From Streptomyces scabichelini (GTDB lineage: Bacteria > Actinomycetota > Actinomycetes > Streptomycetales > Streptomycetaceae), in contig NZ_JAAKZY010000096.1 of the NCBI RefSeq assembly GCF_011045015.1, positions 1 to 37,180 of the forward strand: a stretch of DNA of 37,180 nucleotides, read 5' to 3'. The first letter of the stretch is position 1. Each line of letters starts with the position of its first letter. Below, piece after piece: positions 21,867 through 29,738 of the stretch. The notes under the pieces are model-generated. The model was not told the origin of the DNA, searched no databases, and saw only the letters and a program-made list of their open reading frames with translations. The translations under genes and the position numbers were made by a program.

Positions 21867-22451
21867 CTAGACGATTTCAGTGTCGAGGATCTCGGGCCTG
21901 GCCGGGGGCCCCTCGTCGAGCAGCCTGCGCAGCAGCTCGGCGAGTCTGGTCGGATACACCGTCTCATGTGCCTGGATGAGTTCCTGGCACGTCCACCAGC
22001 GTGCTCCGGCGACACTGCGCCGTTCCAGCTCCGTCAGGCCCAGGGCCTCGGGCACCACCCTGGGCGTACTGGCCGTACGGGCCAGGTAGTACCACTCGTC
22101 CTGGTCCCAGCGACGCCCCGCGAACGGGAAGGAGCACGTTCGCCGCCACAGCACCGGGCCGAGCTCGACCTCGGTGATGCCGGTCTCCTCCGCGAGTTCC
22201 CGCAATGCGGCCTCCTCGCGCGTCTCGTCGCCTTCCACGCCGCCGCCCGGCGTGAACCACCAGTTGTCCGAGGGGTCCTCGGGCTCGTGGCCGTACAGCA
22301 GCAGGATGCGCCCTTGCGGATCGAGCAGCACCACCCGGGCGACTTTCCGCAGCTCACCGAGCCCTTCGGGGCCTTCAGGCAGCAGCTCACCCGGCTCCCC
22401 GCGCTCCTCGGCCGACAGCTCGCCCACCTCCTCCGGCACCTCAGCCGGCAA
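21867..22451 (-). CDS. Nudix hydrolase
   Basis: The product has 194 residues. The Nudix box is complete at residues 70-92 (GGVEGDETREEAALRELAEE, then TGI), matching GX5EX7REUXEEXGU, so the enzyme should hydrolyse a nucleoside diphosphate linked to another moiety. The substrate is unknown. The first 35 residues are acidic and probably disordered. TTG 22451 was chosen because AAGGAG lies 7 nt upstream (22459-22464). It overlaps the sipZ stop by 11 nt. GTG 22439, 2 nt before the sipZ stop ends, is the main alternative. Confidence 0.88.
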   Translation of the reverse strand: MPAEVPEEVGELSAEERGEPGELLPEGPEGLGELRKVARVVLLDPQGRILLLYGHEPEDPSDNWWFTPGGGVEGDETREEAALRELAEETGITEVELGPVLWRRTCSFPFAGRRWDQDEWYYLARTASTPRVVPEALGLTELERRSVAGARWWTCQELIQAHETVYPTRLAELLRRLLDEGPPARPEILDTEIV

Positions 22452-23187
22452 GAACCTGCTCCTTCGCCCCCGTGCTACTCCGCCGCCGCGCCGCGCGCTT
22501 GGTGAGCGGCCCGTACGCCGCTCCGCCGAGGACGAGCACCGCGCCCGCCACGATCGCGCCGACGACCAGACGCAGGGGCCCGGGCTGGGAGATGCCGCCG
22601 AGCGCCTCGAAGCCGGTGGCGCTCTCCAGCATGCCGTTCATGGGCCACACCACCGAGTCGACCCGCGCGTTCACCGCGCCGCGCGGCACCGAGCCGCTGC
22701 CGGCCTCCGTGAGGTGGGCGGTCGAGTCGAGAGAGCCACTGCGCTCGTCACCGAGCAGGAAGAGCCGGCCCTCGGGCACCGTGACGTTCGGAATCTTGCT
22801 CGCCTCGGCCTCGGTGCCCTTGGGCAGATACCCTTCTTCGATCTTCTTGCCGTTGACGGTCAGTTTGCCGTCCGTGCAGCAGGCGACCGTGTCGCCGCCC
22901 ACCGCGACGACCCGCTTGACCATGGGGACGTTCCCCCAGCTGGACTGCTTGAAGACGACGACGTCGCCGCGCTTGACCTCACCGCCGTCGATCCGCTCGG
23001 CGAGGACCCGGTCGCCGGCCGCGATGGTGGGCGACATCGAGTCGGTCGGCACGGTGTACGGCTGGTAGACGATCGCGCCCCAGGCGAATCCTCCGAGGAA
23101 GAGCACACAGCCGAGGGCCACGGCCAGCCCCGACAGCGTGCTGCCGAGCCGTCCGTGGCCCTCGTCCGTACGACCTGTCTGGCTCAT
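22441..23187 (-). CDS. sipZ: Type I signal peptidase (SipZ-like)
   Basis: The product has 248 residues and removes signal peptides from exported proteins at the outer face of the membrane. Ser50 in PTDSMSPTI and Lys91 in MVKRVVAVGGD are the catalytic dyad. The box GDERSGSLDS is the family's later conserved region. There is one N-terminal membrane anchor (about 20-40) and a second hydrophobic segment near the C-terminus (GAIVAGAVLVLGGAAYG). It is fourth in the sip cluster and separated from sipY by an 81-nt gap. In S. lividans sipZ begins its own operon followed by unrelated genes, which fits the Nudix/DUF2469/yraN order here. Confidence 0.92.
   Translation of the reverse strand: MSQTGRTDEGHGRLGSTLSGLAVALGCVLFLGGFAWGAIVYQPYTVPTDSMSPTIAAGDRVLAERIDGGEVKRGDVVVFKQSSWGNVPMVKRVVAVGGDTVACCTDGKLTVNGKKIEEGYLPKGTEAEASKIPNVTVPEGRLFLLGDERSGSLDSTAHLTEAGSGSVPRGAVNARVDSVVWPMNGMLESATGFEALGGISQPGPLRLVVGAIVAGAVLVLGGAAYGPLTKRAARRRSSTGAKEQVLAG
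22459..22464 (-). promoter_or_regulatory. Ribosome-binding site deciding a TTG start of the Nudix gene
   Basis: AAGGAG on the minus strand, 7 nt before TTG 22451, inside the 3' end of sipZ. The nearby in-frame GTG codons have worse spacing. Confidence 0.5.
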
Positions 23188-23268
23188 CCCAGTGCTCCCC
23201 CAACTCGGAGAATCGATCCCGGGGCCCCGCTTCGGAGCCGCGTAAGATCAGCGATCTGGGACGGCACC

Positions 23269-24219
23269 CTACCCGGCGGTACCGGCCCCAGAAACCCTGG
23301 GGTTTCCGACGGTACGGCGGCGCCTGCGCCACAGCACCAGGGGCAGTGCGCCCGTGAGACCGAGCGCGGCCGGAGCCGCGGCGCTGAGGCCCTGGTCGAA
23401 GGTGTCCGGCACAGGAAGCGTGGACCAGCGGGTGGGCGGCCAGGCGACCACGATGGCGCGGCCGACGACGTTGTCCACGGGGACGAAGCCGTCGTTGTCG
23501 TCCTGCTGGTGGTAGCGGGAGTCCAGCGAGTTCTGCCGGTGGTCACCCATGACCCAGATTTTGCCTTCGGGTACCTTCAGCTTGAACTGGCCGCCCGTCT
23601 CGTCCACGCTGCACGGCGTGTTCCCGCGGTACACATAGGGCTCGTTCAGCGCCTTGCCGTTGACCTTCAGGGGGCCGGTGCCCTTGCACTCGACGGTGTC
23701 GCCGCCGACCGCGACGACCCGCTTGATGAGGTCCTTCTCGTCGGCGGACGGCATCAGGCCGATCCAGCTCAGGGCCGTCTGGATCGCGTTCGGATTCGGG
23801 GTCGGCTCGCCCGCCAGCCAGTTGTCGGGGTCGTGGAACACGACGACCTCGCCTCGCTCGGGCTCGGAGCCGAACCACGGGGTGAGCTTGTCGACCAGGA
23901 CGCGGTCACCCTGCTGGAGGGTGTTCTGCATCGAGTCCGAGGGGATCGAGAACGCCTGCACCAGGAAGGTCTTGATCAGCAGCGCGAGGATCAGCGCGAT
24001 ACCGATGAGGAGCGGCAGTTCCTTCCAGAAGGACCGCGGCTTCTTCGGCTGCGGAGCGTCCTCGCCCTGCTCGTTCCTGTCACTGCCGTCTCCGGAGTCA
24101 CCTCCGGAGGCCACGGTGTCCTCAGCGGCCGGGGGAGCCGTCTCTTCCGGTCGCTCCGGTTTCTCCTCCGGACCCTCGTGTCCGGACCGTGCTCCGACCG
24201 CCAAATCCCCCACATCCAC
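23269..24219 (-). CDS. sipY: Type I signal peptidase (SipY-like)
   Basis: The product has 316 residues. A charged, probably disordered cytoplasmic region (1-62) precedes the membrane anchor (about 68-90). Ser96 in IPSDSMQNT and Lys166 in IKRVVAVGGD form the Ser-Lys dyad, and GDHRQNSLDSRYH is the downstream signature. A second hydrophobic segment lies near the C-terminus (LGLTGALPLVLW). SipY is the main leader peptidase in S. lividans. The start is GTG 24219 or GTG 24213, each with a GGAG-type site, and either overlaps the 3' end of sipX by more than 90 nt. Confidence 0.92.
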   Translation of the reverse strand: MDVGDLAVGARSGHEGPEEKPERPEETAPPAAEDTVASGGDSGDGSDRNEQGEDAPQPKKPRSFWKELPLLIGIALILALLIKTFLVQAFSIPSDSMQNTLQQGDRVLVDKLTPWFGSEPERGEVVVFHDPDNWLAGEPTPNPNAIQTALSWIGLMPSADEKDLIKRVVAVGGDTVECKGTGPLKVNGKALNEPYVYRGNTPCSVDETGGQFKLKVPEGKIWVMGDHRQNSLDSRYHQQDDNDGFVPVDNVVGRAIVVAWPPTRWSTLPVPDTFDQGLSAAAPAALGLTGALPLVLWRRRRRTVGNPRVSGAGTAG

Positions 24220-25183
24220 TCCTCACTCCGTGCCGCCGCCCACGCCGGATCCGACGCAGGCCCACCACTCCCATAACGAGCGGGAGTTCCGCAGGGCTCG
24301 GGAGCGGGATCAATCCGTATCGATCCGCATTGGCCACCCTATGCGACGCACCGAGGGCGGTGGCCGACCCGCCGGGCGCGTCGGGCACGGACGCATAGGT
24401 GTCAGGTTCCTCCAGGCGTCGCCAGTGGCCGATGGGCCAGGCGATGACCATGGCGCGGCCGACGACCTCTTCCTCGGAGACCGTGCCGTTGAACGCCTCC
24501 GTGCGGTGGAAGCGGGAGTCGGCGGAGTTGGACCGGTGGTCGCCCATGACCCAGAGACGGCCCTTGGGCACCTTCACCTCGAACTGGAACGAGGAGGGTT
24601 TGTTGCCGGGATGGATGTACGCCTCATTGAGGGGCATGCCGTTGACGGTGACGCGGCCCTGGGTGTCGCAGCACTTGACGGTGTCGCCGCCGACCGCGAC
24701 GACCCGCTTGATGAGATCCCGTTCGTTCTCGGACGGCAGGAGCCCGATGAAGGTCAGCCCCTGCTTGACCTGCTTGACGACGATGGGGTCGTCCTTCTTC
24801 GCGACCGGCTGCTCGTCCTCGAGCCATCCCCCGGGGTCCTTGAAGACGACGACGTCGCCACGTGTGGGCTTCGAGCCGAACCACGGGGTGAGCTTGTCGA
24901 CCAGGACGCGGTCGCCGATCCGGATCGTCTGCTCCATGGAGCCCGACGGGATCACGAAGGCCTGGACGAGGAACGTCTTCAGGACGAGGGCTATGAGCAG
25001 GGCGACACCTATGAGGAGCGGTATCTCCTTGATCGCCGAGCGCTGCCTGCGCCGCTTGACCTTGCGGGCGAGCTTGCGCCGCTCGGCGCGGCCCGGGCCC
25101 ACGCGGCCACTGGTGGGCCGGTATCCGGTGGGCAGTCGGGTGTCGACGCGGTGGCTTCCGCGCGGTCGTCCTCGGTTACCCAT
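24122..25183 (-). CDS. sipX: Type I signal peptidase (SipX-like)
   Basis: The product has 353 residues. An Arg/Lys-rich cytoplasmic N-terminus (1-52) leads into the membrane anchor (53-75). Ser82 in IPSGSMEQT and Lys159 in LIKRVVAVGGD are the catalytic pair, followed by GDHRSNSADSRFH. A C-terminal hydrophobic segment (LPLVMGVVGL) is followed by an unusually long Gly/Arg-rich tail of about 40 residues, which is read in a different frame across the start of sipY. The ATG at 25183 overlaps the sipW stop by 8 nt. The tail could be real or could reflect a lost stop or frameshift near 24.2 kb. Confidence 0.9.
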   Translation of the reverse strand: MGNRGRPRGSHRVDTRLPTGYRPTSGRVGPGRAERRKLARKVKRRRQRSAIKEIPLLIGVALLIALVLKTFLVQAFVIPSGSMEQTIRIGDRVLVDKLTPWFGSKPTRGDVVVFKDPGGWLEDEQPVAKKDDPIVVKQVKQGLTFIGLLPSENERDLIKRVVAVGGDTVKCCDTQGRVTVNGMPLNEAYIHPGNKPSSFQFEVKVPKGRLWVMGDHRSNSADSRFHRTEAFNGTVSEEEVVGRAMVIAWPIGHWRRLEEPDTYASVPDAPGGSATALGASHRVANADRYGLIPLPSPAELPLVMGVVGLRRIRRGRRHGVRSGCGGFGGRSTVRTRGSGGETGATGRDGSPGR

Positions 25184-25934
25184 GCGCACCGACCGCTTTT
25201 TTCGACTCGTCCGCCTCCGGGGCGGCCGCTCCTTCGCCGGCAGGCACGCGCGCGTAGGCATCGGCGGGGTGCAGACGGGTCCAGTGGTCCGTGGGCCAGG
25301 CGATCCAGTCGGCTCTGCCGATCACGTCACCGACGGGGACCATGCCGCCGCCCGGCGAACCCAGGTGGTCGCGGGAGTCGCTGGAGTCGCCGCGGTGGTC
25401 ACCCAGGACAAACAGGGTGCCGTCGGGCACGACGACGTCGAAGGACACCTCGGACGGCTTGTTCCCCGGGTACAGAAACGTCGATTCGTCGACCGACCGG
25501 CCGTTCACCTCGATCCTCCCCTGCCTGTCGCAGCAGACCACATGGTCTCCCCCCACACCGACGACTCGCTTGATGTAGTCGGCGGTCCCGAAATGGCCGG
25601 TGCCGTCGAAGACGATGACGTCACCGCGCTTCGGCTCGGCACCGAAACGGTACGCCAACTTATTTACGAGAACGCGGTCCCCGATCCTCAATCCTGGCTC
25701 CATCGAACCACTGGGAATTTGGAACGGCTGCAACACAAAACGGCCCAAAAGCAGCAGAAAAACCAAGAAGAACAGCACGGCCAGACTGATACGTCCACCC
25801 GGAAGCCAGTCGGCGGCATGGGACACCAACGCGAAGCGCGACCGTCCTTCCGTCCCCTCTGTGTCCGAGATCTCCTCGGGTTCGGAAGGGCGGGAGGAGC
25901 GGTCGCGCTCCGTCGACTGTGCTTCGGTGTCCAT
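25176..25934 (-). CDS. sipW: Type I signal peptidase (SipW-like)
   Basis: The product has 252 residues. The acidic N-terminus (1-40) precedes one membrane anchor (about 50-70). Ser77 in IPSGSMEPG and Lys122 in DYIKRVVGVGGD form the dyad, and GDHRGDSSDSRDH follows. Unlike the other three peptidases here it has no C-terminal hydrophobic anchor. It ends in a hydrophilic Ala/Glu tail. It is first of the sipW-sipX-sipY operon, 44 nt after rplS, and could be co-transcribed with it. Confidence 0.92.
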   Translation of the reverse strand: MDTEAQSTERDRSSRPSEPEEISDTEGTEGRSRFALVSHAADWLPGGRISLAVLFFLVFLLLLGRFVLQPFQIPSGSMEPGLRIGDRVLVNKLAYRFGAEPKRGDVIVFDGTGHFGTADYIKRVVGVGGDHVVCCDRQGRIEVNGRSVDESTFLYPGNKPSEVSFDVVVPDGTLFVLGDHRGDSSDSRDHLGSPGGGMVPVGDVIGRADWIAWPTDHWTRLHPADAYARVPAGEGAAAPEADESKKAVGAHG

Positions 25935-25978
25935 CGGGCCAGATGCTATCCGGGCCCGATGTGAACCCCGGCGCGAGC

Positions 25979-26329
25979 TCAGCTCTCGCGCTTCTCCTTG
26001 ATCTTCGCGGCCTTGCCGCGCAGGTCGCGCAGGTAGTACAGCTTGGCGCGACGGACGTCACCGCGGGTGACGAGCTCGATCTTCTCGACGATCGGGGTGT
26101 GCACCGGGAAGGTGCGCTCGACGCCGACGGAGAACGAGACCTTGCGGACCGTGAAGGTCTCACGGACGCCGGCGCCCTGGCGACGGATGACTACGCCCTT
26201 GAACTGCTGCACACGGGAGCGGTTGCCCTCGATGACGCGGACGTGGACGTTGACGGTGTCACCCGGGCGGAAGGCCGGGACGTCGCTGCGCAGCGACGCG
26301 GCGTCGACGGTGTCGAGCAGGTGAGACAT
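25979..26329 (-). CDS. rplS: 50S ribosomal protein L19
   Basis: The product has 116 residues, the expected length. FRPGDTVNVHVRVIEGNRSR, VQQFKGVVIRRQGAGVRETF, HTPIVEKIELVTRGDVRRAK and LYYLRDLRGKAAKIKE are the conserved L19 blocks. L19 sits at the subunit interface of the ribosome. It follows trmD by 134 nt, as in the common rpsP-rimM-trmD-rplS order. The ATG at 26329 has only a weak purine-rich upstream sequence. Confidence 0.98.
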   Translation of the reverse strand: MSHLLDTVDAASLRSDVPAFRPGDTVNVHVRVIEGNRSRVQQFKGVVIRRQGAGVRETFTVRKVSFSVGVERTFPVHTPIVEKIELVTRGDVRRAKLYYLRDLRGKAAKIKEKRES

Positions 26330-26420
26330 GATCGTCTGCTTTCTTCGCTGATGCCACAGGTCATCAACGGGAGTTGAGTTTCCGAGAGGTGTGCTGCCGT
26401 GTCGGGGCGGGCGTCGTGTC

Positions 26421-26435
26421 CCCCTGTGGCAGGGG
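26421..26435 (-). terminator. Small hairpin between trmD and rplS
   Basis: CCCCTG (26421-26426) and CAGGGG (26430-26435) pair as a 6-bp stem with a 3-nt loop in the 134-nt gap. It may be part of the rplS leader rather than a true terminator. Confidence 0.3.
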
Positions 26436-26463
26436 CGCACGCCGGACGACGTACAGCAGCGGT

Positions 26464-27297
26464 CTATTCTTCCACGTCCTCTGGCCTGCGCCAAAATCGG
26501 CCGGAGGGCTTCCCCTCCGGGTCCGGCGCCCAGCCCAGGATGGAGAGCATTTCGCGGTCCTTCTTGTCGAAGGCCGAGGGGTCGCAGCGCTCGATGAGGT
26601 CCGGCCTGTTGGCCGTCGTACGCCGCAGGGCCTCGTCCCGGCGCCAGCGGGCGATCTTCCCGTGGTGCCCGCTGAGCAGGACGTCCGGGATCCCGCGGCC
26701 ACGCCACTGGGGCGGCTTCGTGTAGACGGGCCCCTCCAGGAGGCTGGCCATGGCGCCCGGCGCGAAGGAGTCGTCCCGGTGTGACTCGGCGTTGCCCAGG
26801 ACGCCGGGCAGCAGCCGCGCCACGGCCTCCGTGATCACGAGTACCGCCGCCTCACCGCCGGCGAGGACATAGTCGCCGATGGACACCTCGTGGACGGGCA
26901 TCCGGGTCGCGTACTCGTCGACGACGCGGCGGTCGATGCCTTCGTAGCGGGCGGGCATGAAGACCAGCCAGGGCCGGCGGGAGAGCTCGACAGCGAGCTC
27001 CTGGGTGAAGGGCCGCCCACTGGGCGTGGGGACGACCAGAGCGGGCTCATGAGAGCCCGTCTCGTAGCCGTCCGCGAGCACGGAGTCCAGGGCGTCGCCC
27101 CAGGGTTCGGTCTTCATGACCATGCCCGGGCCGCCGCCGTAGGGCGTGTCGTCGACGGTGCTGTGCCGGTCGTATGTCCACCGCCGCAGATCATGCACGT
27201 GCACATTCAGCTGTCCACGCGCGCGTGCCTTGCCGACGAGGGAGACGTTCAGGGGCTCCAGGTACTCGGGGAAGATCGTGACGACGTCGAGCCGCAT
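26464..27297 (-). CDS. trmD: tRNA (guanine37-N1) methyltransferase
   Basis: The product has 277 residues and forms m1G37 next to the anticodon using SAM, preventing +1 frameshifts. It has the SPOUT knot fold: RLDVVTIFPEYLEP, VDDTPYGGGPGMVMK, RYEGIDRRVVDEY and EVSIGDYVLAGGEAAVLVI bind SAM and form the knot. The C-terminal helical domain includes YTKPPQWRGRGIPDVLLSG and HHGKIARWRRDEALRRT. The start overlaps the rimM stop by 1 nt (TAATG), so the two are coupled. Confidence 0.98.
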   Translation of the reverse strand: MRLDVVTIFPEYLEPLNVSLVGKARARGQLNVHVHDLRRWTYDRHSTVDDTPYGGGPGMVMKTEPWGDALDSVLADGYETGSHEPALVVPTPSGRPFTQELAVELSRRPWLVFMPARYEGIDRRVVDEYATRMPVHEVSIGDYVLAGGEAAVLVITEAVARLLPGVLGNAESHRDDSFAPGAMASLLEGPVYTKPPQWRGRGIPDVLLSGHHGKIARWRRDEALRRTTANRPDLIERCDPSAFDKKDREMLSILGWAPDPEGKPSGRFWRRPEDVEE

Positions 27298-27887
27298 TAC
27301 GCCTCTTCCCCGGAGGACGCGTGGTCCGCTCCCGCAGCGGGCGCGTTTTCGGCATCCCTGGAAGACGCGATATCCGCCCGGTCGTCGATCAGCCCCGGCG
27401 GCGGGTCGATGACCGCCCGCTGCTCCTCCAGGTCGATCTCCACGACGATCTCCTCGACGAACGGGATCAGCGCCTCGCTGCCGTCGGCCCGCTCCACCAC
27501 GAAGAGGTCCTGCGAGGGCAGATGCGAGATCTCCGTGATCCGCCCGACCTCGGTGCCGTCCTTGGTGACGACATCCAGGTCCATCAGCTGGTGGTCGTAG
27601 TACTCGTCGGGGTCTTCGGGCGTCTGGTCCGGGTCGATCTCGGCGATCAGCAGGGTGTTGCGCAGCGCCTCGGCGGCGTTCCGGTCCCGTACGCCCTCGA
27701 AGCGCAGCAGGAGCCGGCCGCTGTGCACCCGGCCCGTCTCGATGGTCAGCGGACCGGCCGAGGCGGGGTCCGTGGCCAGGACGGCGCCGGGCGCGAGCCG
27801 CAGTTCCGGCTCGTCGGTACGTACCTCGACGGTGACCTCGCCCTTGATGCCGTGGGCGCGGCCGACGCGAGCGACTACCAGCTGCAC
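27297..27887 (-). CDS. rimM: 16S rRNA-processing protein RimM
   Basis: The product has 196 residues. An N-terminal RimM domain (LVVARVGRAHGIKGEVTVEV) precedes a PRC-barrel domain (YYDHQLMDLDVVTKDGTEVG, then LFVVERADGSEALIPFVEEI). RimM binds S19 and helps mature the 30S head. The C-terminal 25 residues or so are a disordered acidic tail. GTG 27887 has AGGAG 10 nt upstream. A strong hairpin in the gap after khpA could tune its level relative to S16. Confidence 0.95.
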   Translation of the reverse strand: MQLVVARVGRAHGIKGEVTVEVRTDEPELRLAPGAVLATDPASAGPLTIETGRVHSGRLLLRFEGVRDRNAAEALRNTLLIAEIDPDQTPEDPDEYYDHQLMDLDVVTKDGTEVGRITEISHLPSQDLFVVERADGSEALIPFVEEIVVEIDLEEQRAVIDPPPGLIDDRADIASSRDAENAPAAGADHASSGEEA

Positions 27888-27938
27888 TGTGTTTGATCTC
27901 CTGTCGTGTTGCCTACGGCACTGCTTCGTAGACGACTA

Positions 27939-27974
27939 CGGGCCGGGGACGGCCCAGTGGCCCTCCCCGGCCCG
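27939..27974 (-). terminator. Strong hairpin between khpA and rimM
   Basis: CGGGCCGGGGA (27939-27949) and TCCCCGGCCCG (27964-27974) are perfect 11-bp arms. The loop contains a further GGCC-CAGT-GGCC stem. It probably attenuates transcription between rpsP-khpA and rimM-trmD. Confidence 0.6.
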
Positions 27975-27993
27975 AGCCGGTGTTGCGATTACG

Positions 27994-28233
27994 TCAGCGA
28001 ACCTGGTCCACGTCGACGAGGTCGACGCGGACTCCGCGGCCGCCGATGGCACCCACGACGGTGCGCAGGGCACGCGCGGTGCGGCCGTTGCGACCGATCA
28101 CCTTGCCGAGGTCGTCGGGGTGGACCCGGACCTCGAGCACGCGCCCGCGGCGCAGGTTGCGCGAGGCGACCTGCACATCGTCAGGGTTGTCGACGATGCC
28201 CTTCACGAGGTGCTCGAGAGCCTCCTCGAGCAT
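27994..28233 (-). CDS. khpA: KH-domain RNA-binding protein KhpA
   Basis: The product has 79 residues and is a single KH domain with the GxxG loop GRNG in VIGRNGRTARALRTVVGA. KhpA proteins bind RNA with KhpB and affect cell-division and small-RNA functions in some Gram-positives. Its role in Streptomyces is not established. It starts 2 nt after rpsP, so it is co-translated with S16. GAGG lies in the 3' end of rpsP at good spacing. Confidence 0.93.
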   Translation of the reverse strand: MLEEALEHLVKGIVDNPDDVQVASRNLRRGRVLEVRVHPDDLGKVIGRNGRTARALRTVVGAIGGRGVRVDLVDVDQVR

Positions 28234-28235
28234 GC

Positions 28236-28664
28236 TCAGGCCTCGGTCGACTCAGAGGAAGAAGACTCGGCCTTGGCCTCGTCCTTCTTCTCAGCCTTCT
28301 TCTTCGGGGTGATGGCCTCACCCTTGCCCTCGTCCTCGCCACCGAGGGCCTCGAACGACGGGCGGGCGGCCTTCTCGGCCGGCTGCAGCAGCGGCGGCGG
28401 GGCGGGCTCGCCCTTGTACTTCTGCCAGTCGCCGGTCTTCTTCAGGATGGCGAGAACCGGCTCGGTCGGCTGGGCGCCGACGGACAGCCAGTACTGCGCG
28501 CGCTCGGAGTCCACCTCGATACGCGAGGGGTTCTGCACCGGGTGGTACAGACCGATCTCCTCGATGGCCCGGCCGTCACGGCGGGTACGGGAGTCGGCGA
28601 CGACGATGCGGTAGTGAGGCGAACGGATCTTGCCCAGACGCTTCAGCTTGATCTTGACTGCCAC
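28236..28664 (-). CDS. rpsP: 30S ribosomal protein S16
   Basis: The product has 142 residues. The first 80 or so are canonical S16 (KIKLKRLGKIRSPHYRIVVA, YHPVQNPS, ERAQYWLSVGAQPTEPV). The rest is a Lys/Glu/Ala/Ser-rich tail longer than in E. coli, as seen in actinobacteria. GTG 28664 is preceded by AGGAGA. It is first in rpsP-khpA-rimM-trmD, with a terminator-like hairpin upstream that separates it from the SprT-like gene. Confidence 0.97.
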   Translation of the reverse strand: MAVKIKLKRLGKIRSPHYRIVVADSRTRRDGRAIEEIGLYHPVQNPSRIEVDSERAQYWLSVGAQPTEPVLAILKKTGDWQKYKGEPAPPPLLQPAEKAARPSFEALGGEDEGKGEAITPKKKAEKKDEAKAESSSSESTEA

Positions 28665-28835
28665 GGAAGTGGTGTCTCCTGGTCTTGACGTGGTTGGGCA
28701 CGGCGAGATTGCCGCGTGGGGTTGCGGTACCCGAGTGCCCGATGGACGCGTCAGCCGGAGGAGAGAGGGGTCCTGTGCGGCTGTCGAGTACAACCAGCCA
28801 TTCTGCCATACGCGGACGGGCACGCCGAACCGGGA

Positions 28836-28862
28836 CCGTGGCCGTCACCAGGACGGCCACGG
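28836..28862 (-). terminator. Hairpin between SprT-like gene and rpsP
   Basis: CCGTGGCCGTC and GACGGCCACGG are perfect 11-bp arms around ACCAG, 29 nt beyond the SprT-like stop codon. It probably isolates the rpsP operon from upstream transcription. Confidence 0.65.
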
Positions 28863-28890
28863 GCGTCACCGTCCCCGTACAGGGCGCCGC

Positions 28891-29487
28891 TCAGCCCGCT
28901 GCGGCGCCGACCACCTCGGGGATGCGGAACGGCTTCCCGCAGCCGCCGCAGACGATGGGTGCCTGGGCGAGGACCGACGGGACGACGCGGACGTTGCGCC
29001 CGCAGTCGCAGACCGCCTTGACCCGGACGCCTCCTCCGGAAGAGCCGTGCCGGGCGGCAGGCCCCCGGAAGCTGCGGGCCGTGTCGGCGGCGGTCGCGGC
29101 GGTGTGCGCCTTGAGGGCGCGCGTCAGCCGCTCCATCGTCGGGCGGTAGCGCCGCTTCGCCTCGGGGCTGAGCGTGACCAGGGAGAAGCCACTGCTGGGA
29201 TGCGGCTCCTCGGGGTGGTCGAGACCCAGCTCCTCGGCGATCGCGAGGAATCTGCGGTTGTGGTACCTGCCGGCGCGTGAGGTGTCTCGGACTCCTCTGG
29301 CGGCGGCGATGCCGTGGACTGCCTCATGAAGCAGTCGCTCGAAGGAGAGCTCGTGTCCGCAGGCGGACGACGACTCCCCGATCAGGGACTCTGGCGCGGC
29401 AAGATCCGGCAGTTCGGGGTGGTGCCGCTGAATGTCGGCCCACGCCCCTGCCAGCTCTGCGGCGAGAACAGGTGGTGTCGTGCTCAC
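28891..29487 (-). CDS. SprT-like zinc metalloprotein
   Basis: The product has 198 residues. HEAVH (residues 54-58) in RLLHEAVHGIAAARG is a zinc-metallopeptidase HExxH motif. The C-terminus has two cysteine pairs (CDCGRNVRV and IVCGGCGKPF) that form a zinc ribbon. This arrangement matches SprT/Spartan-like proteins, which in eukaryotes cut DNA-protein crosslinks. The bacterial function is not established. GTG 29487 was chosen because the domain starts soon after it. GTG 29550 would add 21 residues encoded by AT-richer sequence. It lies downstream of proS with a hairpin between them. Confidence 0.75.
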   Translation of the reverse strand: MSTTPPVLAAELAGAWADIQRHHPELPDLAAPESLIGESSSACGHELSFERLLHEAVHGIAAARGVRDTSRAGRYHNRRFLAIAEELGLDHPEEPHPSSGFSLVTLSPEAKRRYRPTMERLTRALKAHTAATAADTARSFRGPAARHGSSGGGVRVKAVCDCGRNVRVVPSVLAQAPIVCGGCGKPFRIPEVVGAAAG

Positions 29488-29651
29488 GTCGTGACAACGA
29501 GCCGGAGTGCCCCTGTGTTCCGATTCCGGGGCATCCCAAATAATTTGCACGTACCCGTCAGTTGCCGCTGATGCGTCCTGACGAGGGCGGGTGCGCTGAT
29601 CTACGGAGAAGCCTCACAGCTCATACCAAGGCGGTACGTAGCTACACGTAC

Positions 29652-29686
29652 GCCCCGACGCGTAGACGATGTCCGCGCGCCGGGGC
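29652..29686 (-). terminator. Hairpin downstream of proS
   Basis: GCCCCG (29652-29657) and CGGGGC (29681-29686) pair, extended inward by CGCG/CGCG with a bulge. It lies about 50 nt beyond the proS stop on the minus strand. Confidence 0.5.
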
Positions 29687-29738
29687 ACTTGTGGTCATCA
29701 GTTGCGCAAGAGGCGTTTCAGCCGCTCTCGTCGTCGCC

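Noticed and set aside
22174..24276. A 700-codon open frame on the plus strand opposite the sip cluster and Nudix gene
   Set aside because: It is the mirror of GC-rich codon use in well-identified minus-strand genes. Its translation has no recognisable domain and is rich in Arg, Ala, Asp and Gly.
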